The notes under the pieces: model-generated
What the model was told of the DNA's origin: nothing
What the model saw: only the letters and a program-made list of their open reading frames with translations
Database searches by the model: none
Assembly: GCF_004310665.1 (NCBI RefSeq)
Contig: NZ_SIXF01000008.1
Coordinates: forward strand, 1-64,000
Source: Pedobacter kyonggii
Lineage (GTDB): Bacteria > Bacteroidota > Bacteroidia > Sphingobacteriales > Sphingobacteriaceae
DNA length: 64,000 nucleotides
Direction of reading: 5' to 3'
Translations under genes and position numbers: made by a program
In this document: positions 1 through 9,813 of the stretch, in pieces
Layout of the letters: each line of letters starts with the position of its first letter
Numbering within the stretch: the first letter of the stretch is position 1

Positions 1-332
1 AGGGCAGACAGCTGAAATTAAGAATTTACTCAATAGATCATAGCTACCCATAGCATCAGGATCACTAAAAGAAATACTTAGCGCTAATATGTTACCTGAA
101 ATATAGCCAGGAGGGGATGTCTATTTCATTTTTATGCCTAAAATAAAATTTCGACCCCAAATCTGTTCAGAAATGCCAATCAAAAATGAACTTCCGCCTA
201 TAAATATAATTATCGCGGAATAAAATCAGGTGATATTCATTTTTAGAACTTAGTAATATTCAGATTACGACAGACATGCGGATTTTAGGAGCTATCGGAG
301 ATGACGACTTTTCTTTTATATATTTAAGTTTT
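1..332. other. Left-edge spacer with possible decayed reading frame
   Basis: No intact gene is visible. On the minus strand one frame reads from an ATG at 240-238 through an in-frame TGA (228-226), 34 sense codons, an in-frame TAG (123-121), and then stays open to the window edge. The middle segment reads as a hydrophobic stretch followed by a G-I-S-E-Q-I-W-G-R string, loosely like the C-terminal end of some membrane glycosyltransferases. With two in-frame stops and no search available, it could equally be a gene remnant or chance. Confidence 0.3.
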
Positions 333-704
333 TTATCCTTGCCCTTCTTGTACTTGGCCATTTTCGTGTGCATTTTCTAAAATTTCCTGCACATCCGATT
401 TACGTTTCTTAACAACCTTATGTTTAAAATGTGGCACTTCATGTTCGATAATATCTTCTTCGATGGCTTCTACGCCAAAAACCTTCTCTTTTAAAAGATT
501 GTATTTGTCCTGAAATCCATAACGAAGATTTCTGGCCCCACCTGCAATTTTTCCACGGGTACCTGCGCCACTATCAGGGGCAAATAAAATACTAATTACT
601 GCGCCCGCTGCTAAACCAGCCACTAAAGCAAGTGCTATTTTTGCACTGTTATCCGATTCGTGCTTTAAATATTTTCCAATTAACTTTCTGTATTTCATGA
701 TCAT
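333..704 (-). CDS. YtxH domain-containing protein
   Basis: A small protein of 123 residues that fits the YtxH (gas-vesicle-protein-like) family, whose members are often stress- or envelope-associated and lack a settled biochemical role. A single hydrophobic segment rich in Ala/Gly/Leu lies at about residues 22-42 and is followed by the FAPDSGAGTRGKI stretch characteristic of the family (usually F-A-P-x-x-G-x-x-x-R). The rest is charged and Lys/Glu-rich, which suits a membrane-anchored protein with a cytoplasmic tail. The annotated start has a second Met two codons further in (M-I-M-K), so the start is uncertain by two residues. It stands alone, divergent from the OsmC gene 178 bp away. Family assignment is fairly secure; the function is not known. 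Confidence 0.8.
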   Translation of the reverse strand: MIMKYRKLIGKYLKHESDNSAKIALALVAGLAAGAVISILFAPDSGAGTRGKIAGGARNLRYGFQDKYNLLKEKVFGVEAIEEDIIEHEVPHFKHKVVKKRKSDVQEILENAHENGQVQEGQG

Positions 705-882
705 GTGGTTTTATAAATGAACAATTCGCTTGATATAATGTTTGATGTTTTTTGATTTGGAAAGCAATCAATAGCTTTTTGTTAAAGCTTCCGACTTATC
801 AATTCATTTTAAAAAAAAAATACCAGACTTTTACCTAAGTTTAAAGTTAAAGCACAATATTTGGAATACTAAAACTAATTAT

Positions 883-1263
883 ATGGTAAAAGCGACAATC
901 AATAAAGAGCATTATGCATGTTCTGTAACAAATGGTTCTCATGATATTATAGTAGACGAGCCTTTAGAATTGGGTGGTACACATAAAGGTTTTGCCCCAA
1001 AAGGATTGTTAATGGCCTCTTTAGCATCGTGTGTAGCCATTACCTTAAGGATGTATGCCGATAGAAAGGAATGGCCAATTGATAAAATTGAGGTAGAAGT
1101 AAATATTGATACAGAAAATGGGGAAACCATATTTTTTGAAGAAATTGTATGTACCGGAATACTTACCGAAGAACAAAAAATCAGATTGGAGGAAATTGCC
1201 GCAAAATGCCCGGTAAGTAAAATTTTGGCCTCCGGTCACGAAATCAGATCGAAGGTGCTTTAA
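883..1263 (+). CDS. OsmC family protein
   Basis: A 126-residue OsmC/Ohr-superfamily protein, probably a cytoplasmic thiol peroxidase acting on organic hydroperoxides. The two cysteines expected for the peroxidatic/resolving pair are present: C50 in ASLASCVAITLRMYADRK and C109 in AAKCPVSKIL. Length is typical for the shorter OsmC/YhfA-like branch. The start codon is preceded by an AT-rich region and no better in-frame start lies upstream. It is a single-gene unit divergent from the YtxH gene. OsmC and YtxH proteins are both often stress-induced, so shared control is possible but not shown. The exact substrate cannot be told from sequence. Confidence 0.88.
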   Translation: MVKATINKEHYACSVTNGSHDIIVDEPLELGGTHKGFAPKGLLMASLASCVAITLRMYADRKEWPIDKIEVEVNIDTENGETIFFEEIVCTGILTEEQKIRLEEIAAKCPVSKILASGHEIRSKVL

Positions 1264-1369
1264 TGGTAACGGTGCAAAACTCGTTTATACATTGATAAAA
1301 AGCTTTAATATCTTTACCAATAAAAAAACCTTGGTGTGCTTTGTGCCTTGGTAGTTAAAACAAAAATCA

Positions 1370-2623
1370 ATGCCTACCGAAATAAAATGCCCCAACTGTG
1401 CCCATGTTTTTCCGATGGAAGAAGCCATGGCCGAAGATTATAAGAAAGAGTTACGTGAAAAAGCGGCTGCTTATGCAAGACAGAAAGATGAAGAATATCA
1501 ACGTAAACTGCAAATTTTCGAATCTGAAAAACAGCAGCAGTTAAAAGCTTTTGATATTAAACTTGCTGAAGAGAAAACCAAGCTTAAGGATAATCTGGAG
1601 GAAAATCTGCGTAAAAGCATTTCGGCTGATTTTGAAACCAAACTGCAGATGCTGGAAGGTAATGCGAAAGATAATGCCGAAAAACTAAAGTTGGCCCGCG
1701 AAAAAGAACTGGAGTTTTTACGCCGCGAGGAAAGCCTTAAGGTAAAAGAGGAAGAAATGGAACTTGCTTTTCAACGTAAAATGCAAGAGCAGCGTAATGA
1801 GTTGGTAGAACAGATCCGTAAGCAAGAGGCAGAAAAAAATAACATTAAAGATACCGAACACCAATTGCGTTTAAAGGAATTGGAAAAACAGCTCGACGAC
1901 CAGAAAAAATTGGCCGAAGAAATGAAACGCAAAGCCGAGCAGGGCAGTATGCAATTGCAGGGCGAAGTGCAGGAACTGATTTTGGAAGAATTGCTCCGTA
2001 CCAATTATCCTTTCGATTTAATTGAAGAAGTTGGCAAAGGAGTACGTGGTGCAGATTGTGTACAGGTGGTACGCAACCAATTTGGACAGGAATGCGGTAA
2101 AATTATTTACGAAAGCAAGCGTACCAAAGATTTTGGAGGCGACTGGATCGAAAAACTGAAGAAAGATATGCGCAGTATGGGTATTGATGTAGCGGTAATC
2201 GTCAGTCAATGTTACCCAAAAGGCATGGATTGTTTCGGGCAACGCGATGGGGTTTGGATCTGCTCTTTCGAAGAAGTAAATGCTGTAGCCTACGTGTTGC
2301 GTGAAGGTATTTTGCGCTTGGCAGGTGCAGTAAAATCGCAGGAAAACCGCGGTGAAAAAATGCACATGCTTTACGATTACTTAATGGGAGCAGAGTTTTC
2401 AGAACAATGGAAAGCCATTAGAGAAGGTTTTATGAGCATGAAACTATCCATACAACGCGAGCGTGATGCAATGGAACGTTTATGGAAAGCACGTGAAAAG
2501 CAGCTAGAGAAAGTATTGTTAAATGCGACCCATATCCGAGGTTCGATAGAAGGCATTGCAGGTAGCGATAGTGTACAGTTGAGTTTAACCGATGAGGACG
2601 ATGATACTTTGCTTTTAGAATAA
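1370..2623 (+). CDS. DUF2130 domain-containing coiled-coil protein
   Basis: A 417-residue protein with three visible parts. Residues 5-12 hold an IKCPNCAHVFP motif, a CxxC half zinc-ribbon. Residues of about 20-205 are almost purely Lys/Glu/Gln/Leu heptads and should form a long coiled coil. Residues of about 205-330 form the DUF2130 region, with D-C-V-Q-V-V followed by I-I-Y-E-S-K-R-T-K. This Asp...ExK spacing resembles a PD-(D/E)XK nuclease core, an inference from the motif only. The tail is again helical and ends in an acidic D-E-D-D-D cluster. The gene stands alone. Function is unknown; a DNA-related role is a reasonable guess because of the nuclease-like motif. Confidence 0.82.
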   Translation: MPTEIKCPNCAHVFPMEEAMAEDYKKELREKAAAYARQKDEEYQRKLQIFESEKQQQLKAFDIKLAEEKTKLKDNLEENLRKSISADFETKLQMLEGNAKDNAEKLKLAREKELEFLRREESLKVKEEEMELAFQRKMQEQRNELVEQIRKQEAEKNNIKDTEHQLRLKELEKQLDDQKKLAEEMKRKAEQGSMQLQGEVQELILEELLRTNYPFDLIEEVGKGVRGADCVQVVRNQFGQECGKIIYESKRTKDFGGDWIEKLKKDMRSMGIDVAVIVSQCYPKGMDCFGQRDGVWICSFEEVNAVAYVLREGILRLAGAVKSQENRGEKMHMLYDYLMGAEFSEQWKAIREGFMSMKLSIQRERDAMERLWKAREKQLEKVLLNATHIRGSIEGIAGSDSVQLSLTDEDDDTLLLE

Positions 2624-2750
2624 CTTAGAGTACCATAATCCTATCCCGATTTTATATCGAATCGTCATCCTGAACTTGTTTCACGATCTATTTTGAATAG
2701 CCCGACGTTGCTCATCGCGAGGTGTGAACTGCAAACTGCCAGCTTATTGG

Positions 2751-2844
2751 GCGTTACGCAAGTTGCGGAAGGGTCAGGCTCATGGCTTCGCTTCGATCCG
2801 GTATCGATGAAGAATTGGTACTGGACCCTTACAATCCCTAACGC
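2751..2844. repeat. Imperfect inverted repeat / structured element
   Basis: The arms GCGTTA...AAGGGTC (2751-2775) and GACCCTT...TAACGC (2824-2844) are complementary at both ends, so the 94-base segment can fold back on itself. The internal part carries a second, smaller inverted match (CTTCGAT with ATCGATGAAG). No T-tract follows, so a simple terminator is unlikely. It may be one copy of a dispersed element; no second copy was noticed in this window. Confidence 0.45.
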
Positions 2845-2929
2845 GGAGATATTGCGTGACTAGACCTCGCAGGTTTTTAAACGGCGTAGCGCTCAATACG
2901 GCCATTAAAAACAATATCAACGTCCGCCG

Positions 2930-2951
2930 CGGTTCGTATCATCACGAACCG
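2930..2951. repeat. Perfect 8-bp hairpin
   Basis: CGGTTCGT and ACGAACCG form an exact 8-bp stem with a 6-base ATCATC loop. No poly-T follows. It could be an operator or part of the repeat cluster upstream of the GH97 gene. Confidence 0.4.
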
Positions 2952-3090
2952 AAACATAGTAAAGTAGAAATACTTTTTGTATCAGGTTATATCGGATTAT
3001 TATCTAATTAGATATAAATTGTATTTAATTAAATGCATTTTTATATTAGAGAAACCAAAACCTGCAAGTTCTAATGTATATAAATAGTAA

Positions 3091-5256
<2,166 letters not shown>

Positions 5257-5270
5257 TTCCATTAGGTGGT

Positions 5271-5290
5271 GTCAGTTGTTACCAACTGGC
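5271..5290. repeat. REP hairpin
   Basis: GTCAGTTG, a TTAC loop and CAACTGGC form an 8-bp stem with one G-T wobble, preceded by GGT. It has the same stem length, loop (TTAC) and leading GTCAG as the hairpins flanking the RAYT gene at 58 kb, with a compensated change in the stem (GTTG/CAAC for GATG/CATC). It lies 15 bp after the GH97 stop. Confidence 0.7.
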
Positions 5291-5301
5291 ACTCTTCTAA
5301 T

Positions 5302-5327
5302 CGTAGTGTCTCGCTACGGCTTTTTTA
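5302..5327 (+). terminator. Probable rho-independent terminator of the GH97 gene
   Basis: CGTAG and CTACG pair across a TGTCTCG loop and are followed by GCTTTTTTATTG. The stem is short, so termination may be partial. Confidence 0.5.
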
Positions 5328-5395
5328 TTGTTTTTTTGCCACGGATGTACACAGATAAACACGGATTAAGTATTATCTGTGGTTAAATATTCTGT

Positions 5396-5462
5396 GGTGT
5401 CAGTTGTGACCAACTGATAGTAGGCTAAATCCATCAGCCAGATGGTAACATCTGACTGCACC
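5396..5462. repeat. REP doublet (inverted pair)
   Basis: Two REP hairpins in opposite orientation: GTCAGTTG-TGAC-CAACTGAT (5399-5418) and GCCAGATG-GTAA-CATCTGAC followed by TGCACC (5437-5456). The second is the reverse complement of the GTGCAGTCAGATG-TTAC-CATCTGAC hairpin just upstream of the RAYT gene at 57959, including the TGCA shoulder. The doublet arrangement resembles BIME units of other bacteria. Confidence 0.72.
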
Positions 5463-5740
5463 AGAACTATTGCAATTCCAATCATGCGAGTTAAATCCTA
5501 AGATGAACTCAGGATGACGACCGCTGGGAGAGTTCTTTCACGCAGATCTCACGGATGACCGCAGAAAAAACCAATCAATTTGCGGGTAATCATCTTAAAT
5601 CTGCGGGATTATTTTTTGAATTTGGCTTTAATTGTACCTATCACCTTAACAGATCATAACAGCTAACCGCAGGAAAATAGCTTATTTTATAATATCTTAG
5701 CAAAGACATTAAAACCAAGCAATTTAAACACAACATTACC

Positions 5741-6217
5741 ATGCCCAGAACAAAAAACCATATCGAACTTCAATTTTTAAGCGAACCCTCAGATGTTAAT
5801 TATGGCGGTAAGGTACATGGAGGAATGATGATGAAATGGATTGATCAGGCTGCTTTTGCCTGTGCTTTACAGTGGAGTCAAACCTATTGTGTAACGGTTT
5901 ATGTTGGTGGAATCAGGTTTTTTCACCCAGTTCATATCGGGCACTTGGTTAAAATGGAAGCACGCATTATTTACACGGGCAAAACCAGCATGCATATTGC
6001 CGTTGATGCTTTTTCTAAACCAGTAGGTCAAACCGATTTTGTTAAAAACACACACTGTATTATTGTTTTTGTTGCAGTAGACGACGATGGACAGCCAAAG
6101 GCAATTCCAGTCTTTAAGCCTAAAACCGAAAAAGAAATTGCCATGCATGGTTACGCTATTAAATTAATGGAACTGCGTAAAAGCATTGATAAAGAAATGG
6201 AGCCTTATATAGTGTAA
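5741..6217 (+). CDS. Acyl-CoA thioesterase (hotdog fold)
   Basis: A 158-residue protein of the YciA/BFIT-like acyl-CoA hydrolase family, which cleaves acyl-CoA to free acid and CoA in the cytoplasm. The N-terminal part has V-N-Y-G-G-K-V-H-G-G-M-M-M-K-W-I-D-Q-A-A (from about residue 20), the central hotdog helix with the catalytic Asp/His-Gly region. A beta-strand set typical of the fold follows (VGGIRFFHPVHIGHLVKMEARI). The C-terminal tail after about residue 125 is helical. It is single-gene and lies between repeat-rich spacers. Chain-length preference cannot be read from sequence. Confidence 0.9.
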   Translation: MPRTKNHIELQFLSEPSDVNYGGKVHGGMMMKWIDQAAFACALQWSQTYCVTVYVGGIRFFHPVHIGHLVKMEARIIYTGKTSMHIAVDAFSKPVGQTDFVKNTHCIIVFVAVDDDGQPKAIPVFKPKTEKEIAMHGYAIKLMELRKSIDKEMEPYIV

Positions 6218-6257
6218 GCGTAAGGCGCTGAGCGTTTGGGAGCATAATCATCTTCAG

Positions 6258-6375
6258 TTTAACCACAGAGAAAACAGAGGGTAGGCCACAGAGCACACCG
6301 AGTTAAGCGCATAGCTATTGTATTTGTTTTATACTCTGTGTACCTCAGTGCAAAACTCGGTGTCCTCTGTGGTAA
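6258..6375. repeat. Formulaic ACCACAGAG inverted-arm repeat
   Basis: The left arm (TTTAACCACAGAG ... CACCGAGTT, 6258-6305) is largely complementary to the right arm (AACTCGGTG ... CTCTGTGGTAAA, 6354-6375). Related ACCACAGAG/CACGGA strings occur in about ten other spacers of this window. The right arm reaches to just downstream of the histidine kinase stop codon, so it would be in that gene's 3' untranslated region. Confidence 0.55.
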
Positions 6376-6388
6376 AAAAATGCGGAAT

Positions 6389-8140
6389 CTATTCTACAAT
6401 CGGCAAGTTGAAACAAAACTTGCTGCCTTCGCCAATTGCACTTACCACCCATATTTTTCCGTTTTCGGCTTCAATAAAATCTTTAGAAATGGCAAGGCCT
6501 AATCCGGAGCCCGATTTATTCTGTCCATCGGTGGGTACCTGGAAATACCTGTCGAATAATCTTTTCTGATATTTTTCATCAATACCTTTTCCAAAATCGC
6601 GCACAGAGAATTCGATGAACTTGTCTTTTTGGAAAACATCGATGATTACTTTCGATTTTTCAGAACTGTACCGCAATGCATTAGATAAAAAGTTAACCAG
6701 TACCCAGGCTGTTTTCTGGATATCGGCATTCACATTTGGCAAGTTCTGACTGCAGTTAAGCACCAGTTGAATCGATTTTTGTTCGGCCTGAAATTTAACG
6801 GCATCAACTGCATAACTTACAATTTCTTCAGGTTTGGTTATTGCAAAAGTGAGTTTTAAATTACCGGTTTCTACCTGCGAAAGATCTAAAAGTTCGCTGG
6901 TGATTTTTAACAGTCTGTCGCTATCCTCTTTGATGTGGTTGAGCAGCTCATGTTGTTCTTCGTTCATGGCACCCACCCGTTCATCGTTTAGCAATTTTAA
7001 ACTCATTTTGATAGATGATAGCGGTGTTTTTAATTCGTGTGATACTGTAGCAATAAAATTTGTTTTAGCCTCATCGAGCTCTTTAAACTGTGTAATATTT
7101 TTTAATGTGTAAACGCTTCCGGCAGATTTAGAAGAGGCAATTAAAGTGTTTTCATCCTGCTCCTCATAATTTGGGATGATGATTTCGCGGTTTTCCAGCA
7201 GGAAATAAGATTCTTTATCATCAGCATAAATTTTTAAGGTATTATCGTCTGTTTCGGGTTTAATGATCCGTTTAAGCAGCTCGTTCTTTTGCATCAGTTC
7301 GGCCACGTTTTGGCCAATAACTTTATCTTCATCAAGACTCATTAGTTTTGCCGCCAGATGATTTAGAAAGAGTACTTCTCCCTTTTCATTTAAGCCGATT
7401 ATGGCATCCTGCATTTGTGCAATAATGGCTTCGATACGTGATTTTTCGGATTTAATTTTAGATAAGTTGCTGTTTTCCCATTCGTTTAGTTTAACCACCA
7501 TTCCGTTAAATGAATCTGCAAGTTCTGTAAACTCATCCTCATTTTCGAAGTGCAGGCGCTGTTTATAATTTTTACGACTGATCTGTTTAATCGCCGCACT
7601 AAATTCAGCAAGTGGATTGGCCACAAAACCAGGGAAGTTAACAATGAACGTAAACAGGATGATAAAACTTAGCGTGGCTGCAATCATGATATACAGATTT
7701 GCCCTCGATGAGGTTTCGCTAGCCAATTCATTTTTATCGTAAATGGCCTTCATATTTAGATTTTCAATATTTTGCAGCGCAACGCGCAAATTTTTGATGC
7801 TATTTTCTTTATCGGTTGATGATTGTGAGTTGTTCAGCACCCTAAAAGTCGTTTCTAATTTCTGGAAAGCCACTTTTTCGCCGGGTTCGGTAATGTTTAA
7901 CCCTTCGTTTTTCAAGTTTTCCCTAAATACAGCCAGTTGAGTACTGCTTAATGGGAAAGGATGCTGATCGATTACATTGCGCATAGCGGCAACATATTTC
8001 AACGATTTGTAGTTGTCTTTAAGAATTACCTTCGATTTATCGGAAAGCTCGTTTAAGAAAAAGAGTGCGATTAATCCGAAGGATAAAACAAGTATAAAGA
8101 GAAACCCGAATCCGAGGCGGAGCTTGGTTTTGATTTTCAT
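6389..8140 (-). CDS. Sensor histidine kinase (HAMP-PAS-HisKA-HATPase)
   Basis: A 583-residue membrane histidine kinase. Two transmembrane segments (about 8-30 and 148-168) bracket a periplasmic sensor domain of ~115 residues. Then follow HAMP (about 170-222), a PAS domain (about 235-350), the HisKA dimerisation helix with phospho-acceptor H368 in ATVSHELKTPL, and the HATPase_c domain with N box (LVNFLSNALRY), G1 (DFGKGI) and G2 (SGSGLGLAIS). All motifs needed for autophosphorylation are present. No response regulator gene is adjacent, so it is an orphan kinase here and its partner must be elsewhere. The signal sensed is unknown. Domain layout resembles NtrY/PhoR-type kinases. Confidence 0.93.
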   Translation of the reverse strand: MKIKTKLRLGFGFLFILVLSFGLIALFFLNELSDKSKVILKDNYKSLKYVAAMRNVIDQHPFPLSSTQLAVFRENLKNEGLNITEPGEKVAFQKLETTFRVLNNSQSSTDKENSIKNLRVALQNIENLNMKAIYDKNELASETSSRANLYIMIAATLSFIILFTFIVNFPGFVANPLAEFSAAIKQISRKNYKQRLHFENEDEFTELADSFNGMVVKLNEWENSNLSKIKSEKSRIEAIIAQMQDAIIGLNEKGEVLFLNHLAAKLMSLDEDKVIGQNVAELMQKNELLKRIIKPETDDNTLKIYADDKESYFLLENREIIIPNYEEQDENTLIASSKSAGSVYTLKNITQFKELDEAKTNFIATVSHELKTPLSSIKMSLKLLNDERVGAMNEEQHELLNHIKEDSDRLLKITSELLDLSQVETGNLKLTFAITKPEEIVSYAVDAVKFQAEQKSIQLVLNCSQNLPNVNADIQKTAWVLVNFLSNALRYSSEKSKVIIDVFQKDKFIEFSVRDFGKGIDEKYQKRLFDRYFQVPTDGQNKSGSGLGLAISKDFIEAENGKIWVVSAIGEGSKFCFNLPIVE

Positions 8141-8544
8141 CTGTTTATGTTTTTTTTAATGGTGATGAAGCTATCATGATTTGCTTATTTTATTGTGTGA
8201 TATTTGAAAATCATTGATGGTTTCATGACTTTTTTGTTTAACTGCAAAGGGCGAAGAGGTTTTTGCTATTAACGCAAAGCAATTTTTCTCTTTTTTGTGT
8301 AAAAATAGGTTATAATTTAAACCTGTTTCCTGATTCACTAAATTATATAACAAGGTTAAATAAATAGCATCTGTTTAGCCTGTAGTCAATTGGCATGCCA
8401 GTAGATTGGGTTTCTGTTTAAATTGTTGTATTTTAGGTTAATAGAATATTTTTGTGATTGTTTTAAGTAAAAAAACTTTTCATTTTGGAAGGGTTTTTAT
8501 CATTATGAACCATTGCTTCTGAAAATTTAAGACACTGTTTATAT

Positions 8545-8775
8545 TCCTAAACCTGATTGCAATGGAAAGCACGTAGACCAGTACGAGTGCGGACTTGGAA
8601 TGAAAAGTAGGACTGACACTCCTATGAAATGCAGGCTGGGCTTTCCAAAAAAAAGATTAGACTATTATTTTTTAGAAAGCAGGTATAGTAACATTTAGGT
8701 CGGTGCAGTTCCCGCTGTCCGCTTTACTGCGTGCCGCTTCCATCGGGTTTAGGTGGCGCGAGCAGTAATAATATT
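8545..8775 (+). repeat. Long dispersed element, tandem copy 1
   Basis: About 230 bases repeated almost exactly at 8847-9078. Part one is bounded by TGGAAAGC (8563-8570) and GCTTTCCA (8640-8647), an 8-bp inverted pair enclosing GAGTGCGGACTTGGAATG, followed by an A-run. Part two begins at GAAAGCAGGTATAG, passes a GTTCCCGCT core and ends in ATCGGGTTTAGG. Part two matches a shorter dispersed family found at 32276, 41740, 48950 and 61477. Confidence 0.8.
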
Positions 8776-8846
8776 AGGGGTTATAGGGTGCTGAAAATAA
8801 ATCCGATCTTACTAGGAAGATTTTTAAGTCATGGCAATTCCTTTGT

Positions 8847-9078
8847 TCTTAAAACTGATTGCAATGGAAAGTCCGTAAGCGAGGTACGAGTGCGGACTTG
8901 GAATGAAAAGCAGGACTGACGCTCCTATGAAATGCAGGCTGGGCTTTCCAAAAAAAAGATTAGACTATTATTTTTTAGAAAGCAGGTATAGTAACATTTA
9001 GGTCGGTGCAGTTCCCGCTATCCGCTTTACTGCGTGCCGCTTCCATCAGGTTTAGGTAGCGCGACCAGTAATAAGATT
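8847..9078 (+). repeat. Long dispersed element, tandem copy 2
   Basis: Near-identical to 8545-8775, with about ten scattered substitutions and a one-base length change near GTCCGTAAGC. The outer TGGAAAGT/GCTTTCCA pairing, the A-run and the GTTCCCGCT core are conserved. It ends about 30 bases short of the stop codon of the minus-strand FMN reductase gene. Confidence 0.8.
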
Positions 9079-9111
9079 TGGGGCTGCCGGGCGTAGAAAA
9101 ATAAGTGCCTA

Positions 9112-9633
9112 CTAGAATTTGATAAACTTCTCTATCTGCTCGTTGGTAAACTTGATGGTATCCGGATGATTGAAATTACCCTCTGTATTTAACTCAGTTT
9201 TAATATTTGGAATGTGCAGCCGTAAAGGCAAAATGTGGAGGTGGATATAGTGGCAAACGCCTGTAAAATGATCTACACCGCGGATATTTCCATATTTACC
9301 AGAAGAAATTCCGACTAAAGCAGCCTTTTTATCATAAAAACTATCGGGAAAATTACAGGCATCTATTAACACTTTTAATACCCCAGGGTAGCTTCCATTG
9401 TACTCTGGCATGATAAATAAAAACTTTTCGGTGTTATTAATCATGTCTTGGATTTCTTGAAAAGCTTGTGATCGTTTGCCATACATATCCGTATTCAAAA
9501 CATCTATAGGCAGGTGCTCCAGGCTGAACAAACTGGCATCGGCTCCTTTTTCTTTTAGTTGCCTTTGGTAATATTTAGCAACTTTTAGCGTATTGCTATT
9601 GGGTCTGTTGGTAGCAGCTATAATTGTGATCAT
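9112..9633 (-). CDS. NADPH-dependent FMN reductase family protein
   Basis: A 173-residue flavodoxin-like NAD(P)H:FMN oxidoreductase, expected to reduce flavin or quinone-like substrates in the cytoplasm. Residues 5-20 (IAATNRPNSNTLKVAKYY) form the phosphate-binding loop for FMN, and PEYNGSYPGVLKVLIDAC at about residues 97-114 is the second conserved FMN-contacting segment of the family. Length is typical. It is divergent from parA with a 180-bp intergenic region. No partner gene is adjacent, so the physiological substrate is unknown. Confidence 0.88.
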   Translation of the reverse strand: MITIIAATNRPNSNTLKVAKYYQRQLKEKGADASLFSLEHLPIDVLNTDMYGKRSQAFQEIQDMINNTEKFLFIMPEYNGSYPGVLKVLIDACNFPDSFYDKKAALVGISSGKYGNIRGVDHFTGVCHYIHLHILPLRLHIPNIKTELNTEGNFNHPDTIKFTNEQIEKFIKF

Positions 9634-9813
9634 GGATAATTGTTAATAAGATGTGTAAAACCCAAACACGCTTCTTGCTAAAATTGCCATATAGTTTGTA
9701 TCTTAGCTGATTGTGAAAAAGGCCGTAAACAACGCAAAAATAGAACTTTTTGCCAATTAAAACGCATAAATAACACAGCCCAAATAAACGTTAAGTAAAT
9801 TTCGGATACATAG

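Larger units (their letters stand above)
5257..5740. other. Non-coding spacer rich in repeats
   Basis: No gene seen. It contains three REP-type hairpins (5271-5290, 5399-5418, 5437-5456), a possible terminator at 5302-5327, formulaic CACGGAT/ACACAGAT repeats near 5336-5400, a GGATGACGACCGC fragment near 5513, and a further CACGCAGATCTCACGGATG stretch near 5540. Confidence 0.6.
8141..9111. other. Non-coding 1-kb spacer with two copies of a long element
   Basis: No protein gene is credible; the only reading frame of note (8731-8919) lies in the repeats. The first 400 bases are AT-rich and carry the kinase promoter region. The rest is dominated by two copies of a ~230-base element (8545-8775 and 8847-9078) with a period of 303 bases. 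Confidence 0.7.

Noticed and set aside
1-240. Minus-strand frame running to the left edge
   Set aside because: It has in-frame TGA and TAG stops and no clear family match; noted in the spacer entry as a possible remnant only.
2673-2690. TGTTTCACG half-site resembling a parS sequence
   Set aside because: The second half (GTGAAACA) is absent; the string belongs to a GTCATCCTGA-type repeat. No full parS was seen.
8731-8919. 62-codon frame inside the long repeats
   Set aside because: It spans the end of copy 1 and the start of copy 2; base changes between copies do not respect codons, and no start signal is visible.
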